Positions 24,339 through 37,967 are shown, numbered from the stretch's first letter. The stretch: 64,000 bases of DNA from Straminergon stramineum (GCA_963920665.1 OY987268.1:21454501-21518500); one strand, 5' to 3'. Translations and numbers: made by a program. The notes: generated by a model from the sequence alone, not told the origin.

Positions 24339-27070
24339 CTACAAATTCTGGGTGCACGTCAAGATGCTACACTTGAGGATCCGCTTGACTTCATTGAAGC
24401 TAAAGCTTGAAGCATGAATGAAAATGTCCACTTGTGCATCCAAGTGACATATGACAATGAATAGAAAATATAAGTGCTTGTAGTTTGTCCATTGCCCTCT
24501 CTTCCCTAGTGACTTTGTTGACATTTCCTTGAAATTAGGACAAGTGTATTCAGGAAATGATCTTGTAGTAATCATGTATTGTTGTATGTTAGGTGTTGTA
24601 CCTGAGTCAAGGGTCATGATGCATCCGAATCCAAGATTTGGTATCAGTGTTACTAGATGAATAAGTGCCTTCAGTGTAAGTGCAAAAGCACAATTGTTAG
24701 CTTGTTTAGTTGTTGGTACATTAGGGCTTGTGCAAATTTTCTTGTCAGGCCTTGTATTAGAGTGCTCTGTTGGATAAGGAGGAACTTGAAATTGTAATAA
24801 AGTGGCAAGTTGATTTTGGGCTCCAAACAACCTACGGGGGGAGATTTCAACACACTCAAGAAGACAAAACCCTACATTTTGAAGATCCAATATCTCTTTA
24901 GGCATAAGATGTGTTCCAAACTTCACTGGCCAAATGTTTGGGATTTCAAGTTTTGTAAGAACCCATTTCCTCTTCAAACCTTTCACGCAACGCTCAATGT
25001 CGTCATTACAAAAGAAGAATTGCATCCTCTCAATCCTAGTCTTCTTGTAATTGTCCATATTCCCTATGTAAGTTGGTGTGGCGGTTCCTTTATTTCCTAG
25101 AACAATCTTTGCAACACACTTCTTCTTAGTAAGGGCCTGTAAGGTAAAGCGAGCCTTCACAACATTTTCGATAATTGAGCAATATGCCATTCAAATTCAT
25201 CCCAAGCACTCTCTTCGACACTTCTCAAACGAAAAGACACTGATGTCATTGATGCATTTACATGGTTTTGGGACACCTAAAATTGTGTCCCTTCTAGAGG
25301 TATAGGAAGTATAGTTTCTTTAGATATGGTATCCAAAGAAATAGTAGCTGCCTTTGTTGTAGTGGACCTTGTTCCCACACGCGGTTGGAAGAAGTTCACT
25401 TTGTCTGGGTGATGCGAATCATGCTCTGAACCTAGCGGCAAGTTAGGCATCCACTATTGTGATCCAAAAACTTCTTCACCTTCGTAATGGGGATCTCTTG
25501 TGCAATATTCTCCAGCACCTGGGATAGTTGCTATTGCATCATTAAGTCCTTTAGGGTTTCTGGTGTGCTGGGTATAACTCTGTACTACCTACAATAGAAG
25601 TTATCCTTTTCTAGGACCAGGTGCAAGGTTTTCCCCTTTCAAGAATTAGTAATATTGAACCACTTGCATGAACACCCTAACATAATCATCAACAGTTGCC
25701 ATGCATAGATCATTTCCTCTATTTCTGGACTGTTGTAACCACTTGTTGTGGATAGTTTCAGCAAGGTTGCAAGATGGCATCTTAGCAAGTTCACTAGCCG
25801 GCATGTCCTACACAAATAAAAATAGTTAAGAAAAAACAACAACAACATGGGAGTTCATTATTTAATGAACTGAGACAAAGAATCCAAATAGAAGTCAATA
25901 GAAAGAACAATTGTCAATGAGACCGATGTGCATTTCACTACAAAATTTGAAGCAGTTGAAAAACATTGTAAAGAGAGAAAGAATTGAAGAGTTAAAGATT
26001 CTTACAATGTGCATGAATCCTCCCCATTGCATGTATTGGAAATGCCAAAACGCTAACCACAAATCTAGTCATTGAAGTCCCTCTTCTGATGTTGCTCTAG
26101 ATGAGTGCCACCATGCTTGAATGGCGTGAAATTGGATGTTAGATTCTGATGGCATTGTTGCATCTTTGTACTATTTGCACAAACTTTGATGTTGATCTCG
26201 AAGGTCTGCACGAATGTTAGCAATCATATGCTTCTCCATTGATTGAGTCTAGTGGAAAAGACATGTACGCTCTCGATCCACCATAGGCTCATGTGGGTCA
26301 CTACTACCATAGATAATTCTTATTGCATGCCAATTCACTTGTGCACAGTCCGCCATGAAGCCCTTGAAATATGGCAAGTCTATACTATGTTTGCCTAGTA
26401 CCACATTCAAATTAGTCTAGAAATAGTGTTGGGCAGTCGAATCCTCAGACTGCATGTCGCAGATTGCAATACTCATGACTCGACAATAAATGGAGTCATA
26501 AACATGACAAGCAAGTGTTGTCCACTACTTCATTCACTTGACATGATCAAACATTATCCATGCATCTTGCAGGTCACCTCCAGGTTGCATTCATGTCACT
26601 AAATCAACACCACTCCCAAGACCTATCTCAAACATCTTGAGGACAAAAACTTTGTCTAAATCAGATCCTTGACTAGGAAACTTGCTCTCTTGAACAAATA
26701 CCCAATTGCTGCATCTCCAAAGCTTAGTGATACTATTTATTACTCCGAATCTTCAGAAATATTTGAATGTGGCAACTTCATTTCTAATACTAGGGGAACT
26801 TATGAACTTGCACTTCTCAAGAACTGGCACAAGTTCGTCTAGTCCAAGCTTAGTACCTTTGGCTCCTTTGGGTCGAACAAGCATCTCTCCTAGGAAATTT
26901 TTGTTGGCCTCTAGTACAATTGAAGAATTGGTTCTAGATGGATTTCGCTCCACAGAATTTGAAATTAGTGACTGGGTCCTCTCCTTTGAATCACAGTAGT
27001 CCCCAACTTTTATAGGATGTTTGTGAATTCCGAAGTGAACACATGCCCACCACATGTCCTTCTTCCCAAC

Positions 27071-27325
27071 AAGGCCATATTTGTTATATTGAGACTTTTC
27101 GCAAATTTTGAGACAGAATGGTAGTTATTGAAAAATTCATTTAAAATTATAGTAATTGAAACCAAAAATAAATAATGCTCAAATAGTGACCCTATAATGA
27201 AATTCTAAAAGTTGGTGTTGTTACCTACTTATAAAAAAATACTAGTAAAGAGATAAAGCAGTTTATCTTCAAGTCGAGGATAAAAATGAGACTACGAAAA
27301 GTCTCAAATTAACAAATATGACCTT
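27071..27325. mobile_element. 255-bp MITE, copy A (4-bp target duplication family)
   Basis: Inverted ends AAGGCCATATTTGTTATATT and its complement enclose an AT-rich, non-coding interior nearly identical to copies B (31645-31899) and C (37968-38222). All three are exactly 255 bp. The flanks are CAAC and CAAT, a 3-of-4 match. It interrupts the decayed transposase between two zinc-finger segments. Confidence 0.85.
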
Positions 27326-27969
27326 CAATTACATAGTATATTCTAGCAGGGCAAATTGCAAGGTAGAACAAAATAGCAGAGCAAATTTTGCAAGTGATTG
27401 TTGAACCAAGGGGGGGAGTAGGACCAACCTCAAAAGAATAGGCAAACATCCATCCCATTCTATCTCATTAATGAGTGCTACACGGTGCCTTCGAGTAAGA
27501 TAGTCACAACTAGTGTGCTCACAATGAAGATGGCCCACACATGATGATGACTGGAAGATCAGGCTGTCATTGTTCTTAATGTTAGTCATATTTGTAGAAG
27601 ACCAAACGTATCCATCAAAACGTTTCTCCATACCAATCAGAAGCTTTGCTTGGCATTGAGAACTAGAACTTCCAAGAGGTGGTAACTCAAAAATGACATC
27701 ACCATTGAAGAGTGGTGGAACAAAATGAACTTGCTGAATTGAAATTGAATTGTCATTGACCTTCTTGAATCGGTTTCTCAACCCTTTCGTGAGACAAAGC
27801 TTTTGCAAACAAGGAATAATCAATTGTCCATTACGATATTCTGTTTTTGTTGAAATTATAGGAGAAGGAATAGATGGTGAGTAAGGGACTTTTGCCGAAG
27901 GTAATATAGTCTGCTTGTAGAGCTTATGTGGTGGAGATGATTTGTCTGAGTTATCGCTACCAATATCAA

Positions 27970-28165
27970 TGACCTGCACTCCGAGCCTCCCCAACCCTCT
28001 CTGACCCCTCCTCAAGCCTTAATGACCCTTTTTGAGCCTCCTAGACCTTTCCTAACCCTTGTTGTGCTTCCCCGACCCTCCTTGCTCCTTTGATGCCTCC
28101 TCGAACCCCCCTGAGCCTCGCCGAGACTACTCGACCCTCCTTAGTCTCACTACGCCTCCTCGCCT
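27970..28165. repeat. Degenerate ~20-bp minisatellite (GCCTCC.CGACCCTCCTT-like)
   Basis: Repeated variants of GAGCCTCC and GACCCTCCTT run through this C-rich segment. It interrupts the transposase relic and creates an artificial R/G-rich start (RRGQRGLGRLG) for the open frame downstream on the minus strand. Confidence 0.6.
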
Positions 28166-28914
28166 CCCCCTTCACTCACCAGACATTGGTGCAGTCATCA
28201 AGTCGTGAAGTCAAACCCTAAACTTTCATTGATGATCACTGAACGTTTTCTCCAACAGCAGATGTCTCAAATTACCGATGTGTTTGTATCTTAGCTTTAC
28301 CTCTCACTGCCTACCAATAAAATTCTTGTATATGCTTCCATGATTTTTGTGCACGTCACTAACATCCCAGAGTTTTATTTCACAAATTTTCATGATGGAA
28401 CGGAACCAAAGATCTATGTGTGGCCAAGTGGGAGAGAGAAGTGGCATCCTATTGAACGAGGCCACCCCAAACACAGTGGATGAGGTAAATTCCATTTCCC
28501 AAAAGGCATTGTCAATGTGTCCTTTGGGTTTGCGAATGAGAATGTAGTCTCTCCACAAATAGAAGAAGCTCCACATAGAAGCTTGCAGTCGACCATCTCC
28601 CACTAAATTGGAAGACTTGGTACCCTTCTAGGGGCCTTTGTCACGCCCTCCCCATCTTTTTGTTTTCGTAGATTTCTTTCTCCCCGAAGGTGAATCACTA
28701 TCTCCTTAGCCGTTGATTGATCGGGGTCTTGTTGTTGGATCTTCCTAGGCTACGGTGCAAGAAGGGGTACCCCTCTAGGGGCCTCTCGACATCGAGAGGG
28801 GTCCCAAGGGGGGTTGGGCTCTTGCGTTTCATTTGATGTGTTTTGATCTATTTATTTTGAAATTTAAAATCTTTTTGACAAATTTGATTTCGTAATTTTG
28901 AGGTTCCTAGAGAA

Positions 28915-29289
28915 TTGATCCCCGTTATTATCCCAGTCCCTATCCTTGATGATCATGCTGTTGTAGAGTTGGATGCCATTAACCTATCGGTGCAGCTGCT
29001 TGAGGTAAGCCTAGACGCTTTGCTAGTTGACCTTGAAGACTCTCTCATGGAAATGTATAGGAATGGCTGCATGTTGCCACCCGATTCTTGTTGCACTTCT
29101 ACTGGAGATAATGAGTTATTTCATGATGCTTCCACTTCAATGGATACCACTGAGTTTTACACATATGCCCACGAGGACATAGAAGTCACATTAGGATTAG
29201 AGGATAATGATGTCATTCTCATTTTTTGTTGTAGCCAGTACTGGACCATTGGTGGTGCTTGCGATGCCGCTAATTCTATTCATGCTTGA
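28915..29289 (+). pseudogene. Possible upstream exon of ParB/methyltransferase-like copy 1
   Basis: A 125-codon open stretch without a convincing ATG at its start, acidic and hydrophobic (DDHAVVELDAINLSVQLLEV near its beginning). No family is recognised. It lies directly upstream of, and on the same strand as, methyltransferase-like copy 1, so it could be a 5' exon. A chance open frame is also possible. Confidence 0.25.
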
Positions 29290-29470
29290 TGGGTACACTA
29301 GCATTATTTCATATATTTAAAACTCTATATTATTTTGTATTATGATGTACAATTTGTAAACGATTCATATGGCATATAATGTCTTTAAAAGGGTCAAGTC
29401 ATTTTGTAGAAGGATGACATCATTGGGATTTTATTATTGTTGAATTTTTATGCCTTCTTCCCATGATGTA

Positions 29471-32400
29471 GATTGTTGAAGACATTGGGAATGTAGATGC
29501 CCCTCCAAAGTCCACCGAGTCCGCAATGATGCACATTAGTCCTCAACCAACGATTGAATCTTTTATGGAGATAGATGACATCGAGGAAGACCACACTCGA
29601 GGACCAGAGGAGGATTATATGGAGGATGATATAAGGTGGACACAAAGGATGGACACTGTCTCCACCATTTCCAGTTTGAGACTCACAACGTTAGATCTCT
29701 CAAGGATGCGAATTTCCCTTTGTTAGCTAGTGCCCATGCCGATGGTTCGCCCTACTTTAACTTGTGATTTGATATTATTGGAGCAATAGTTTGTCCATGG
29801 ATATGAAGAAGGCACTTGTGTCTTCTATGTCTCCATTGTAGATGAGCAAGGACAAACAAGTGTCTTTACAAATGAGGAAAAAGAAAATTGAGGACCCTTG
29901 TGGAACTTAGCAAATGATGACTTCAACAAGCATGTGAAGTCTAAGGCAACGCTAAAACATTTGGTAGACCACAATTTCTACATTTGTGAAGAGAATCATC
30001 AACAACTTGCATGGACGAATCATATTGATCGACTGCATAAGTCAAACAGAGAATGGTACATCTCAGTAGACTCTATTATCTTAGACACGAAGAATCATAT
30101 TGGCGTTGCAATGCAAGTTATGCACGATATTAATAAGTAAGACCTCTTATGTTTGTCTGGGAATGGTGTATGTTTTCAACATTACTTTACCTTGTTTAGT
30201 GTAGATGTATTGAATCGATTTTGATTTTGTATTTCTTATGAATTGTTTTTTAGATACACCAAGAACGCTCATGTGAAGACAAACTTCATGCATACACTAT
30301 ACCATGTCCAGAAATATGGGGTCATGGAACTAGACAAGTTCAATGAGCTCCTCAGTCTGGAAGAGGTGAAGACTTGCCAACAAAGTATATGAAAGACTTG
30401 GTATACTATGCCACTAGAGTTTTTTACTTCGTTCATTTTCAAGGTATACATTTCATGCTCCTTTAATGTTTAACATTTGATTAGGGATTATTTTTTTGTT
30501 TTGTCTAATATGATTACTACAGTTTGTAATCTTACATATCATTCGTGCTTGAATTTAGCAAGAAATTGCAATGGTAGTTGATGTTGGAGTTCGAAAATAT
30601 AATGAAGATACTATACTGGATGAGTTCTCTAAGGAAGGTGTCGCAACAGCTATGAGGAATTCTATCAAGGATTCAACAGAGAAGTTATACAAGAATCTAT
30701 CTAAGATAGTTTCCGTTGCCAATCCCACCCTTGGTCAGGATTGGATGGAGGAGGTAAAATGCATCTCTATTAGAGTTTGTGAATGTGTTTGAATGCAATA
30801 CAATTCATCTTTTTTATCTTATGGCCTTCAACTTCTCACAGATCAAAAGGCACTAGAGTCATTATGTTGTGCCAAAGTTGACCTTAGAGAAGCTTGAGCT
30901 CATAGCCATTGCCAATGTAAGTTCGATTCACAAGGTCAAATGGCTGAAGTGGATTAACACCTCAGGTCCATCTCAAGAGGCATGCCAATTTCCTCCTTGC
31001 CCAATCAATGAGGAGAAACTACTCCCCTTTCTCTATAGAACATGTTGGTATGCCATGGTAGAAATTTTTACATTCGTATGGCTGTTTGTTACATTGTTTT
31101 GTCTTTGGGGGCTTCCCTTTTATACTCTAAGAATTATTACAATTTTGTACTCATTCAAAGATTGACCTCATGTGTTATTTCTTTTGTTTACTCGACTATC
31201 AGATGGAGGAGGTATGTGTGGAGATGTTTGATTCCATTGTTCAAGTTGACAATATTCCAATCAACTACTTAGTCCCCATTGAACCCCAAATACTAATTGA
31301 ATATTTGGAGGGGTGGAGAATGAAGTTATGGGATCATGCTTATACTAGGATATTCAAGGGCACCAACACCTTCAAAAAGTCGGATTCCTTCAAGGATTAT
31401 AGAGGAGCAATTTTGGCTATGAAGAGATTATTATACAGGTTCATTTCTAGTTACTCTTCTTTATAGTTGTAATGCTTTCATCCTCTTAGAATCGGTTGTC
31501 TACACGTCCCGGCACTTCTATGCCCTTTCTCATTACTATGATCCGGACTTGGGGTTGTACTTCAATATTTTATTGGCTTTCACCATTGCTCAAGAGGGGA
31601 TCCTCTTCGAGGTGTTTCAAACCTGAAAGATGTTCTTGATACAAAAGGCCATATTCATTATATTGAGACTTTTTGCAGATTTTGAGACAGAATGATAGTT
31701 ATTGGAAAATTCATTTTAAAAATTAGGAATTGAAATAAAAAATAAATAATGCTCAAATAGTGATCTCATAATGAAATTCTAAAAGTTGGTGTTGTTACTT
31801 ATTTATAAAAAAATACGAGTAAAGAGATAAAACAATTTATCCTTGAGTTGAGGATAAAATTGAGACCGCGAAAGGTCTCAATATAACGAATATGGTCTTA
31901 CAAGAGTTTATGCACCGAATACAAATTCATTACTATTTGTGTTCAAATTCATGAATTCTATACTTCGAAGTCTAGTGGCTTCCTACACTTGTATTTGCAG
32001 TTTGGTGTTTATAGTTTAAGCTTGAATTCCTTTGATTTCATGTGCAAATTGTAATGTCAATTTACCTTTTCAATTTTCATCATGGATTTAGAATATCGGG
32101 ATGAACATAAAGAGCACATAGTATATGTTTAAAACACTCTACTGACTCTAGGTCTTGATGTCATTCTTGTTTCTATTCTTATGGTACTTTCACATCTTCT
32201 TCACATGTGGAGGTATTTCAAGTTCAAATTGTATGACAGAAAAGCTATCGAGGAGGCAAATTTACCACCGTTCTTTACTACTTGGTTGGATAGCTCTTCT
32301 CCAAACTGCATGTTCTCTTCATATCAGTTGAAGAACTGGATAACTCTACATCTCCTAGCTTGTACATGGTACTTGGAATGCAACCAGGGATTCACTCCCC

Positions 32401-34440
32401 CAAATGAAGAGCAAATCTTTCGAACACTGAAAGATACGGCAGTCTTGGAGCCTAAATTCGATGAATTCGCAGGATTGGACATCAAGGCCAAAGCTAAAGC
32501 CATTATGCGATGAGAACTTTCCGATAAGAAGAAGGAAGACTGCTGGGAGGTGGCCAAGAAGAAAACTGAGGAGAAGAAGAAGAAGAGGCTTGCAACTAAA
32601 GCTAAGAAGGACCAAGAGAAGGCCAAGAAGAAGGGCATGAAGAAGAAGGCGAAGAAACTGTTGTAGGAAGCAACAACGAGTGCCATTGACATGAAAGACA
32701 CTTCATCGGGGTTTTCTCTCACGTAGAAATGCCTATTGCATGGATCGACACCAATAATTCAAAATTTGGACCTTGTGCCTGACATTGATGGGTGCATTTT
32801 GAACTTATCTGTGGGTAGTCTGAACAATTTGGAGAAGGGCCCAAACTCTACATTTTACGAAGACATCCTCAGTTTCCTCAATATGGTAAATGTTTCTTTA
32901 GACTTCGCTTGACACTGTGAAACCTAAACTCATTAGAGAACTAGGAGTGAAGTTGTACAAGTCTATTTCTTTAGCACATTGTTGTTCTTGAATTGTCGAT
33001 CATCTACACATTGTTGATGATATTTTTCACTAATTAATTTCTTCTATCTTCAATTATTTGGTGCAACATTTAGGAGACAAGGACCAATACTTCAAGGGTG
33101 CTCTCAACTCACAATCAACAGTCAACTTGAACATCATCAATGTTCCTGAAGGTCTTCATATTCCTACCGTATCAATTCAGCCGAACCCTATTCCAAAGTG
33201 GAATGAGTTTGGGGATGATTATTTGATGCCCGTATTTGACTTTGCTCTTGAGTACTTGTAAGACGTGGTGGTTTTTTTATCATGTATCCTTCTAGTCGGA
33301 CCCACAAAAGCCACATTCTCGACTGATATAAAGAATATGGATTCAAGATTGTCTAGACATGGTTGGGCATGAATCATCTACATCTCACATCCCCTACGGA
33401 TCCAAATATGACGGTAAATTATATTTCATGGATTCCATGTTTGTCAACAATTTGCCTTTTCATAGGATTACATATTTACATTCTTACCCAAATTGTTTTG
33501 CAGACTATGAGGTTCACCATCTCTCTTGTGGTGAAAGAAAATGCGCCTCCATTTTCTTTCCAAAAGGTTCCATCTCATGATGTGGTTGGTGTAAATGTTG
33601 CTAAAGAGTAAAGACAACATCCTCCAAAACTTCTGTGGCAAAGATGACGTGGCTATGAATGGCGACAAATCGTGGTGGGGTCCTCATGAGAAGGCTCGGC
33701 CTTTCATGCAGATGCTCATTAAGTCATGTTCTCAGCCAAGAGATGTCGTTATGGACTGCACTGTAGCTACTGGTTTGTTTCTTACTTGCTTTTTGGTTTG
33801 TTTCATAAAAATACATCATATTTTCATTTTGATTGCCATGTATTGATATCTTCTTGGTTTCTTATCAAGTTCTAGCATTCAGGCTTGTAGAGCTACACGT
33901 TGTCATATTCTTGTATTTGGGAAGATAAGGCTATCTTTGACGCTCTCATTGCTTTGGGCATGCGCATTGCAATGGTTACTCAAGCACAACCATGTCACTC
34001 GGTTGTTTCTTCCATTGATCTCGACGACGAGGAGGTACTACCCCAACGAATTGTGAAGACTTTTTGATTCAGTAAATAAATTCATTTTTAATGTCCTCTA
34101 GTTGGATTCTTTGTCACCATGTACATGTACTTTGTTCTAACATGTTATTTTCTGCTTCATGTAGGCAAGCCTAGGATGTGAAGGATTGCAAACATGTACC
34201 AATCTTTGCGGCACTGGGTTTTTCCCAAGCCCCCCCAAACCATATTAGCTCCCAGTCTATGCTAAGGCAATTTCTAAAGAATGTGTTGCTCTCAACCCCA
34301 AGATAGCTTCTAGGGCCCATTTCTTAGATCCCCACATTCTGGATTTTGTTGATGATTATGTTGTAGAGTTGGATTTGCAAACATCCAATAGTGAGGGTAG
34401 TTCAACCTCAATCCACTCTAGTTCAAGTACTGATGTATAG
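29471..34440 (+). pseudogene. ParB-like/N6-N4 methyltransferase-like gene, copy 1 (decayed)
   Basis: Exon-like blocks with plausible splice signals: ~29471-29640 (acidic), ~29800-30137 (NFYICEENHQQLAW...WYISVDSIILD...VMHDINK, donor GTAAGA), 30255-30462, 30560-30752, 30842-31065, 31201-31438, ~31490-31625, 32175-32886 (Lys-rich tail), 33061-33412, 33503-33770, ~33880-34034 and ~34165-34440. The block ending at 33770 reads EKARPFMQMLIKSCSQPRDV then VMDCTVATG; the next gives ACRATRCHI and, one base out of frame, EDKAIFDALI. This resembles the C-terminal SAM-binding half of N6_N4 methyltransferases (K-P..L...I...S..GD.VLDPF.GSG, then acidic residue). GGFFIMYP near 33270 fits the strand after motif IV, but IINVPEG stands where DPPY/SPPY is expected. 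The ParB resemblance is weaker. Frameshifts and stops make it inactive. Function inferred. Confidence 0.6.
31645..31899. mobile_element. 255-bp MITE, copy B
   Basis: AAGGCCATATT and AAGACCATATT inverted ends. The interior aligns with copies A and C throughout. Flanked by a perfect 4-bp duplication, ACAA at 31641-31644 and 31900-31903. Sits between methyltransferase-like exons of copy 1. Confidence 0.88.
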
Positions 34441-35463
34441 TACTCTTGTGTTTCTAGTGCATGATGGTAGTGCAAAATTTGGAGTTTTTTTTATTTCATT
34501 TTTTTGAGATATTGACTTCATTACCATTTGGATGTCGTAGTTTCTAAATTAGATTGTGTTTCCAACATGTAATTCTACTAGGATTATTGTGAATCAAGAA
34601 CACCATGTTCTTGACACTCATTGTACATTTTCTTCACCATGTGATTAATTCATCTACTAATACTTTTGAATTTCTTAAACTCCTCGCCCTTTTCATAAAT
34701 ATATTACTAGATTGTGACATTGTTATCAAAATGGCTTTGTGATGAAAAGGGTAGGGAGACTATTACTTCAATGGTGCCTTGTAGGATGAATATGTCATAT
34801 GTTGCAGAGAATGCATGGTAAGTGTCAAGAATATGGTGAGTTCATGGACACATTCTAGTATTTCCTTTAGTAATTTCCAGTCCTCCACGTATTCCTAAAC
34901 TTAAAGGGCTTTCAATTAAATATAAACATTTGAACCCCAATTAATTCTGATTATGAATAAATTTGGACTCATTGAATATGAAGGCTCGATGTATTCCACT
35001 TTTTTGAATATGATTTGGTGTACATCTGTAGAATGCATGAGTCAGAGGCATTATTATGAATCCATTGAATTGGAGATGTATAGTACACAATTGGTATCCC
35101 AAGCATGTGTATGCTAATTTGTTCAAGTATTAAATATGTAATTGTGCATCCTCTTGTGCAACTATTATGCTTATGTCATGTTCATAAATTGACAAGGTCA
35201 CCTCTCCACTTCATAGATTAAATCCTTTGAAATTTCATGGTTATAGGTCAAAGTGGGATACTTAAATTTTAGAGCCTAAATTTCAGCCACAAATTAAATC
35301 TATGGTTTTAGGCATCCTAACCCCATGGTTATAGGCTTCATTATTTTTACAAAAAATCTTTGCTCCCCGCTTGCTTTTTCCCACTCCACACTCTACGTTC
35401 CATGCTCCACGCTCGCGTACCAACATTCCCTTCACACTCGCCAATTATTTTTTAACAAAGTAG
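34441..35463. other. Spacer between the two methyltransferase-like copies, no gene seen
   Basis: AT-rich DNA following the stop of copy 1 at 34438-34440. Only short open frames. No terminal repeats of a larger element were recognised here. Confidence 0.4.
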
Positions 35464-35472
35464 TATCCAAAG

Positions 35473-35721
35473 CAACGGTGCTAATATGTGAGCCCAAGAA
35501 TTTGAGCTTGTGAGCATTGAGCTTACAATATAGGTACCTATAATATAGATACCACACACTATAGAAGGTGTATATATCATAAACACCTATAATATGGGTT
35601 TTGTAACATATATACCCTATAATTATAGACGGTTTCTATAGTATATACACCTATTATATAGGTGTGTAGTATTCTAGGCTCATGGGCTCACACTCCTATG
35701 CTCACATAATAGCAACCCTTG
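35473..35721. mobile_element. 249-bp Mutator-type MITE with 9-bp target duplication
   Basis: The perfect 9-bp duplication TATCCAAAG lies at 35464-35472 and 35722-35730. The left end CAACGGTGCTAATATGTGAGC and the reverse complement of the right end (CAAGGGTTGCTATTATGTG...) match over about 22 bp with few differences. The interior is rich in nested TATA-type inverted repeats (ACCTATAATATAG, TATATACACC) and has no coding potential. A 9-bp target and subterminal inverted repeats are typical of Mutator-like elements. Confidence 0.85.
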
Positions 35722-37967
35722 TATCCAAAGAAACAGATTTAGAGCTAAAATTTGGTGGGAATGGTCTTGTAGTACACTTTTAGGCTTTAGCTAATGCTCA
35801 AAAGATTTCTAAAAATAGTTAATTATATGTCATGTAATAGTCCCTAAAGTGAGCCTCTTTCTACTTGCATTTTGAAGCATAAAAAAATTTATTTTGGTGA
35901 TTTTTTGGTGAATAACCATCTCTATAAAGTTTTTATAAATGGATTTTTTTTAATTTATTAAAAAAAAATTCCTTTTTTTTCCTAATTAAATCATCAAAGT
36001 ATGTCTTTTCTTGAGATTTGGCTCTTTTCTAGTTCTCCTACTTAGAGTAATTTTCTATGATTTTCCTTTAGTAGTTACCTTCATCTTAGAGGTGTATACT
36101 ATGACCATTTTTTTTATGAAATTTTTTTCTAATTTTAAAGTACTCCAAAAAAAAAGGCATGAGTATTGTAAAAAATTCTCTAGGGTTGAATTCATAAACC
36201 CCACATTTCACTGTACAATCAATTGCATTGTCCTTGACATGAAGGGCAAAATTGAGTTGGTCATGCAAGTAATGTATGATATCAACAAGTAAGTAGCCTC
36301 TTCAGATTCTTTGCTAGATTTTTTTTGTTTCAATCTTTTTTATGAACTTACTCTTATGAAATTATTGTAAACTGTAAAAGATTTATTACAAATAATGTTT
36401 TGAAATGCAAATCGATGGAGGACTCTCATTTGAAGACAAATCTAGTTCATACTCTCTACTAGGTGCTAAAATATGGCCTCTAATTGTGAGAAAGTTCAAA
36501 GAGATGCTATGTCCATCAAAAATGAAATGATGTAGGAAAAACCTACAAGGAAATCATGGTATTCTATGCTTGCTAAGGTCTTTACCTCATTCTTTTTCCG
36601 GGTGAGAAATTCTTTTTTTGTTGCTTTGTGTTGTAATTCTTGCAATTCAATGTTAGAATTTTCTTGTTTAATGTTTTTATATTGACAAGCCTTTAATCCC
36701 TTCTAGCAAGAAATTGCATAAGCAACAAACAATGTGGTCAGGAAGTACAATGAGACCATACCCTTCGAAGAAAAAAGTGATGAGGGTGTTGCTCACACTA
36801 TGTGTGTTGGAGCAAAATAAAAGAATACAAAGTTGTACACAAAGATGATCAAATTGGTGGTAGTGGCTAATCCTACCAATGGCCTTGGATTCTTGCAAGA
36901 GGTTTATTTTTTTTAAATTATTATGACTTCTACTTTGTTGACATGTGCATTTTTTATTTGCTAGGATTTCATAGTATTGTTCATGTTGTAGATTGAGAAG
37001 CATTGGAGTTACAATGAGGTCCTAGAAATGAAATTGGAGAAACTCCAAATGGTAGCGGCTTGCACCATGACATTGCTTCACAAGATTAAGTTTTTGCAGT
37101 GGTGGAATTCTTCCTTACCATCTCATGAAGCTAGAAAACTTCCTATGCGACCCGTTTCTAAGATACATCTTGGTCCATTCTTGAACAAGTGTATTTGGTA
37201 TGTGGGGGTAAGGGACTGAGTCTTTATGTTTGTTGTATTTAATTTAGTGATGTATACTATTGAATGTTGTATATTCTTACAGTAAAGAATTGGATTTCAT
37301 AAAATACTAATGGTTACAATGTTATTTATTTTCCAGATTAAAGATGTAGTTGTCAAGTACTTTGAGGGAGTCGTTAGGCAAGACAATAGCAATGTTAATT
37401 ACAAAGTATCAGAGTAGCCTTAATACTTAGCGGAGTACGTGGAAGGGGGGCGAAGGAAGATGTGGAATCAGGGCTTTGGACCTTATTTCAAAGGAGTGAA
37501 TTACTTCAAGAAAGGAGATTCCTTCATGAATTACAAGGGGTCAAATTTGGCCGTTCGAAGAGTTCTGTTTCAATAAGTTTACATGCTTAAACAAAAACAA
37601 TTTTCTTTGGGTATGAACTATGCATGCTAAGTATGAGTAAACACTATGTCTTTAGAATTGTTCACAAACTTAAATTATTACATGAAATGAATTGAGATAA
37701 TTAGAAGTTGGGATACCTAGAGGTACCTTCCAAACCACCTATGGATCCAATTGATGTACTCTAGATACATTAATGTACCCCAAATGAAGTTCTCATGAGC
37801 TTCCAATTTTTTTTGCCATTCTTCATTTGTTGTTAGATTTTCTAGATACTCTTGATATTGTAGTCTAGTTTGTAATAATAGATATAACTATAGAAATTTA
37901 TAGACAACTTCTGACAAACATGAAGATATTGAATTCTTTTTGCCTTCACTCTTAATTTTCAACTTCT

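Larger units (their letters stand above)
24339..28720 (-). pseudogene. Decayed MULE-like transposase (zinc finger, DDE-like core, SWIM)
   Basis: Minus-strand protein pieces in order. 28720-28304: basic stretch GRKKSTKTKRWGGRDKG, an in-frame stop, then GDGRLQASMWSFFYLWRDY. 28015-27329: Cys finger core CVGHLHCEHTSCDYL...NEIEWDG. 27055-26753: finger end ACVHFGIHKHPI. About 26580-26010: DDE-like core with FMADCAQVNWHAIR and RTCLFH-stop-TQS, several stops. About 25840-24340: DMPASELAKMPSCNLAE and a degraded SWIM finger (YTCPNF...NYKHLYFLF at 24547-24463, where CxC...CxH is expected). This order, WRKY-GCM1/FLYWCH-type finger, DDE core, then SWIM, is that of Mutator-like transposases (family knowledge). 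Stops, missing cysteines and a 255-bp MITE inserted within the finger region show that it is dead. Terminal repeats were not found. Confidence 0.7.

Noticed and set aside
32324..32722. Ser/Phe-rich minus-strand frames of 86 and 132 codons
   Set aside because: These are antisense shadows of the Lys-rich tail in methyltransferase-like copy 1; the same happens at 38444-38756 for copy 2.
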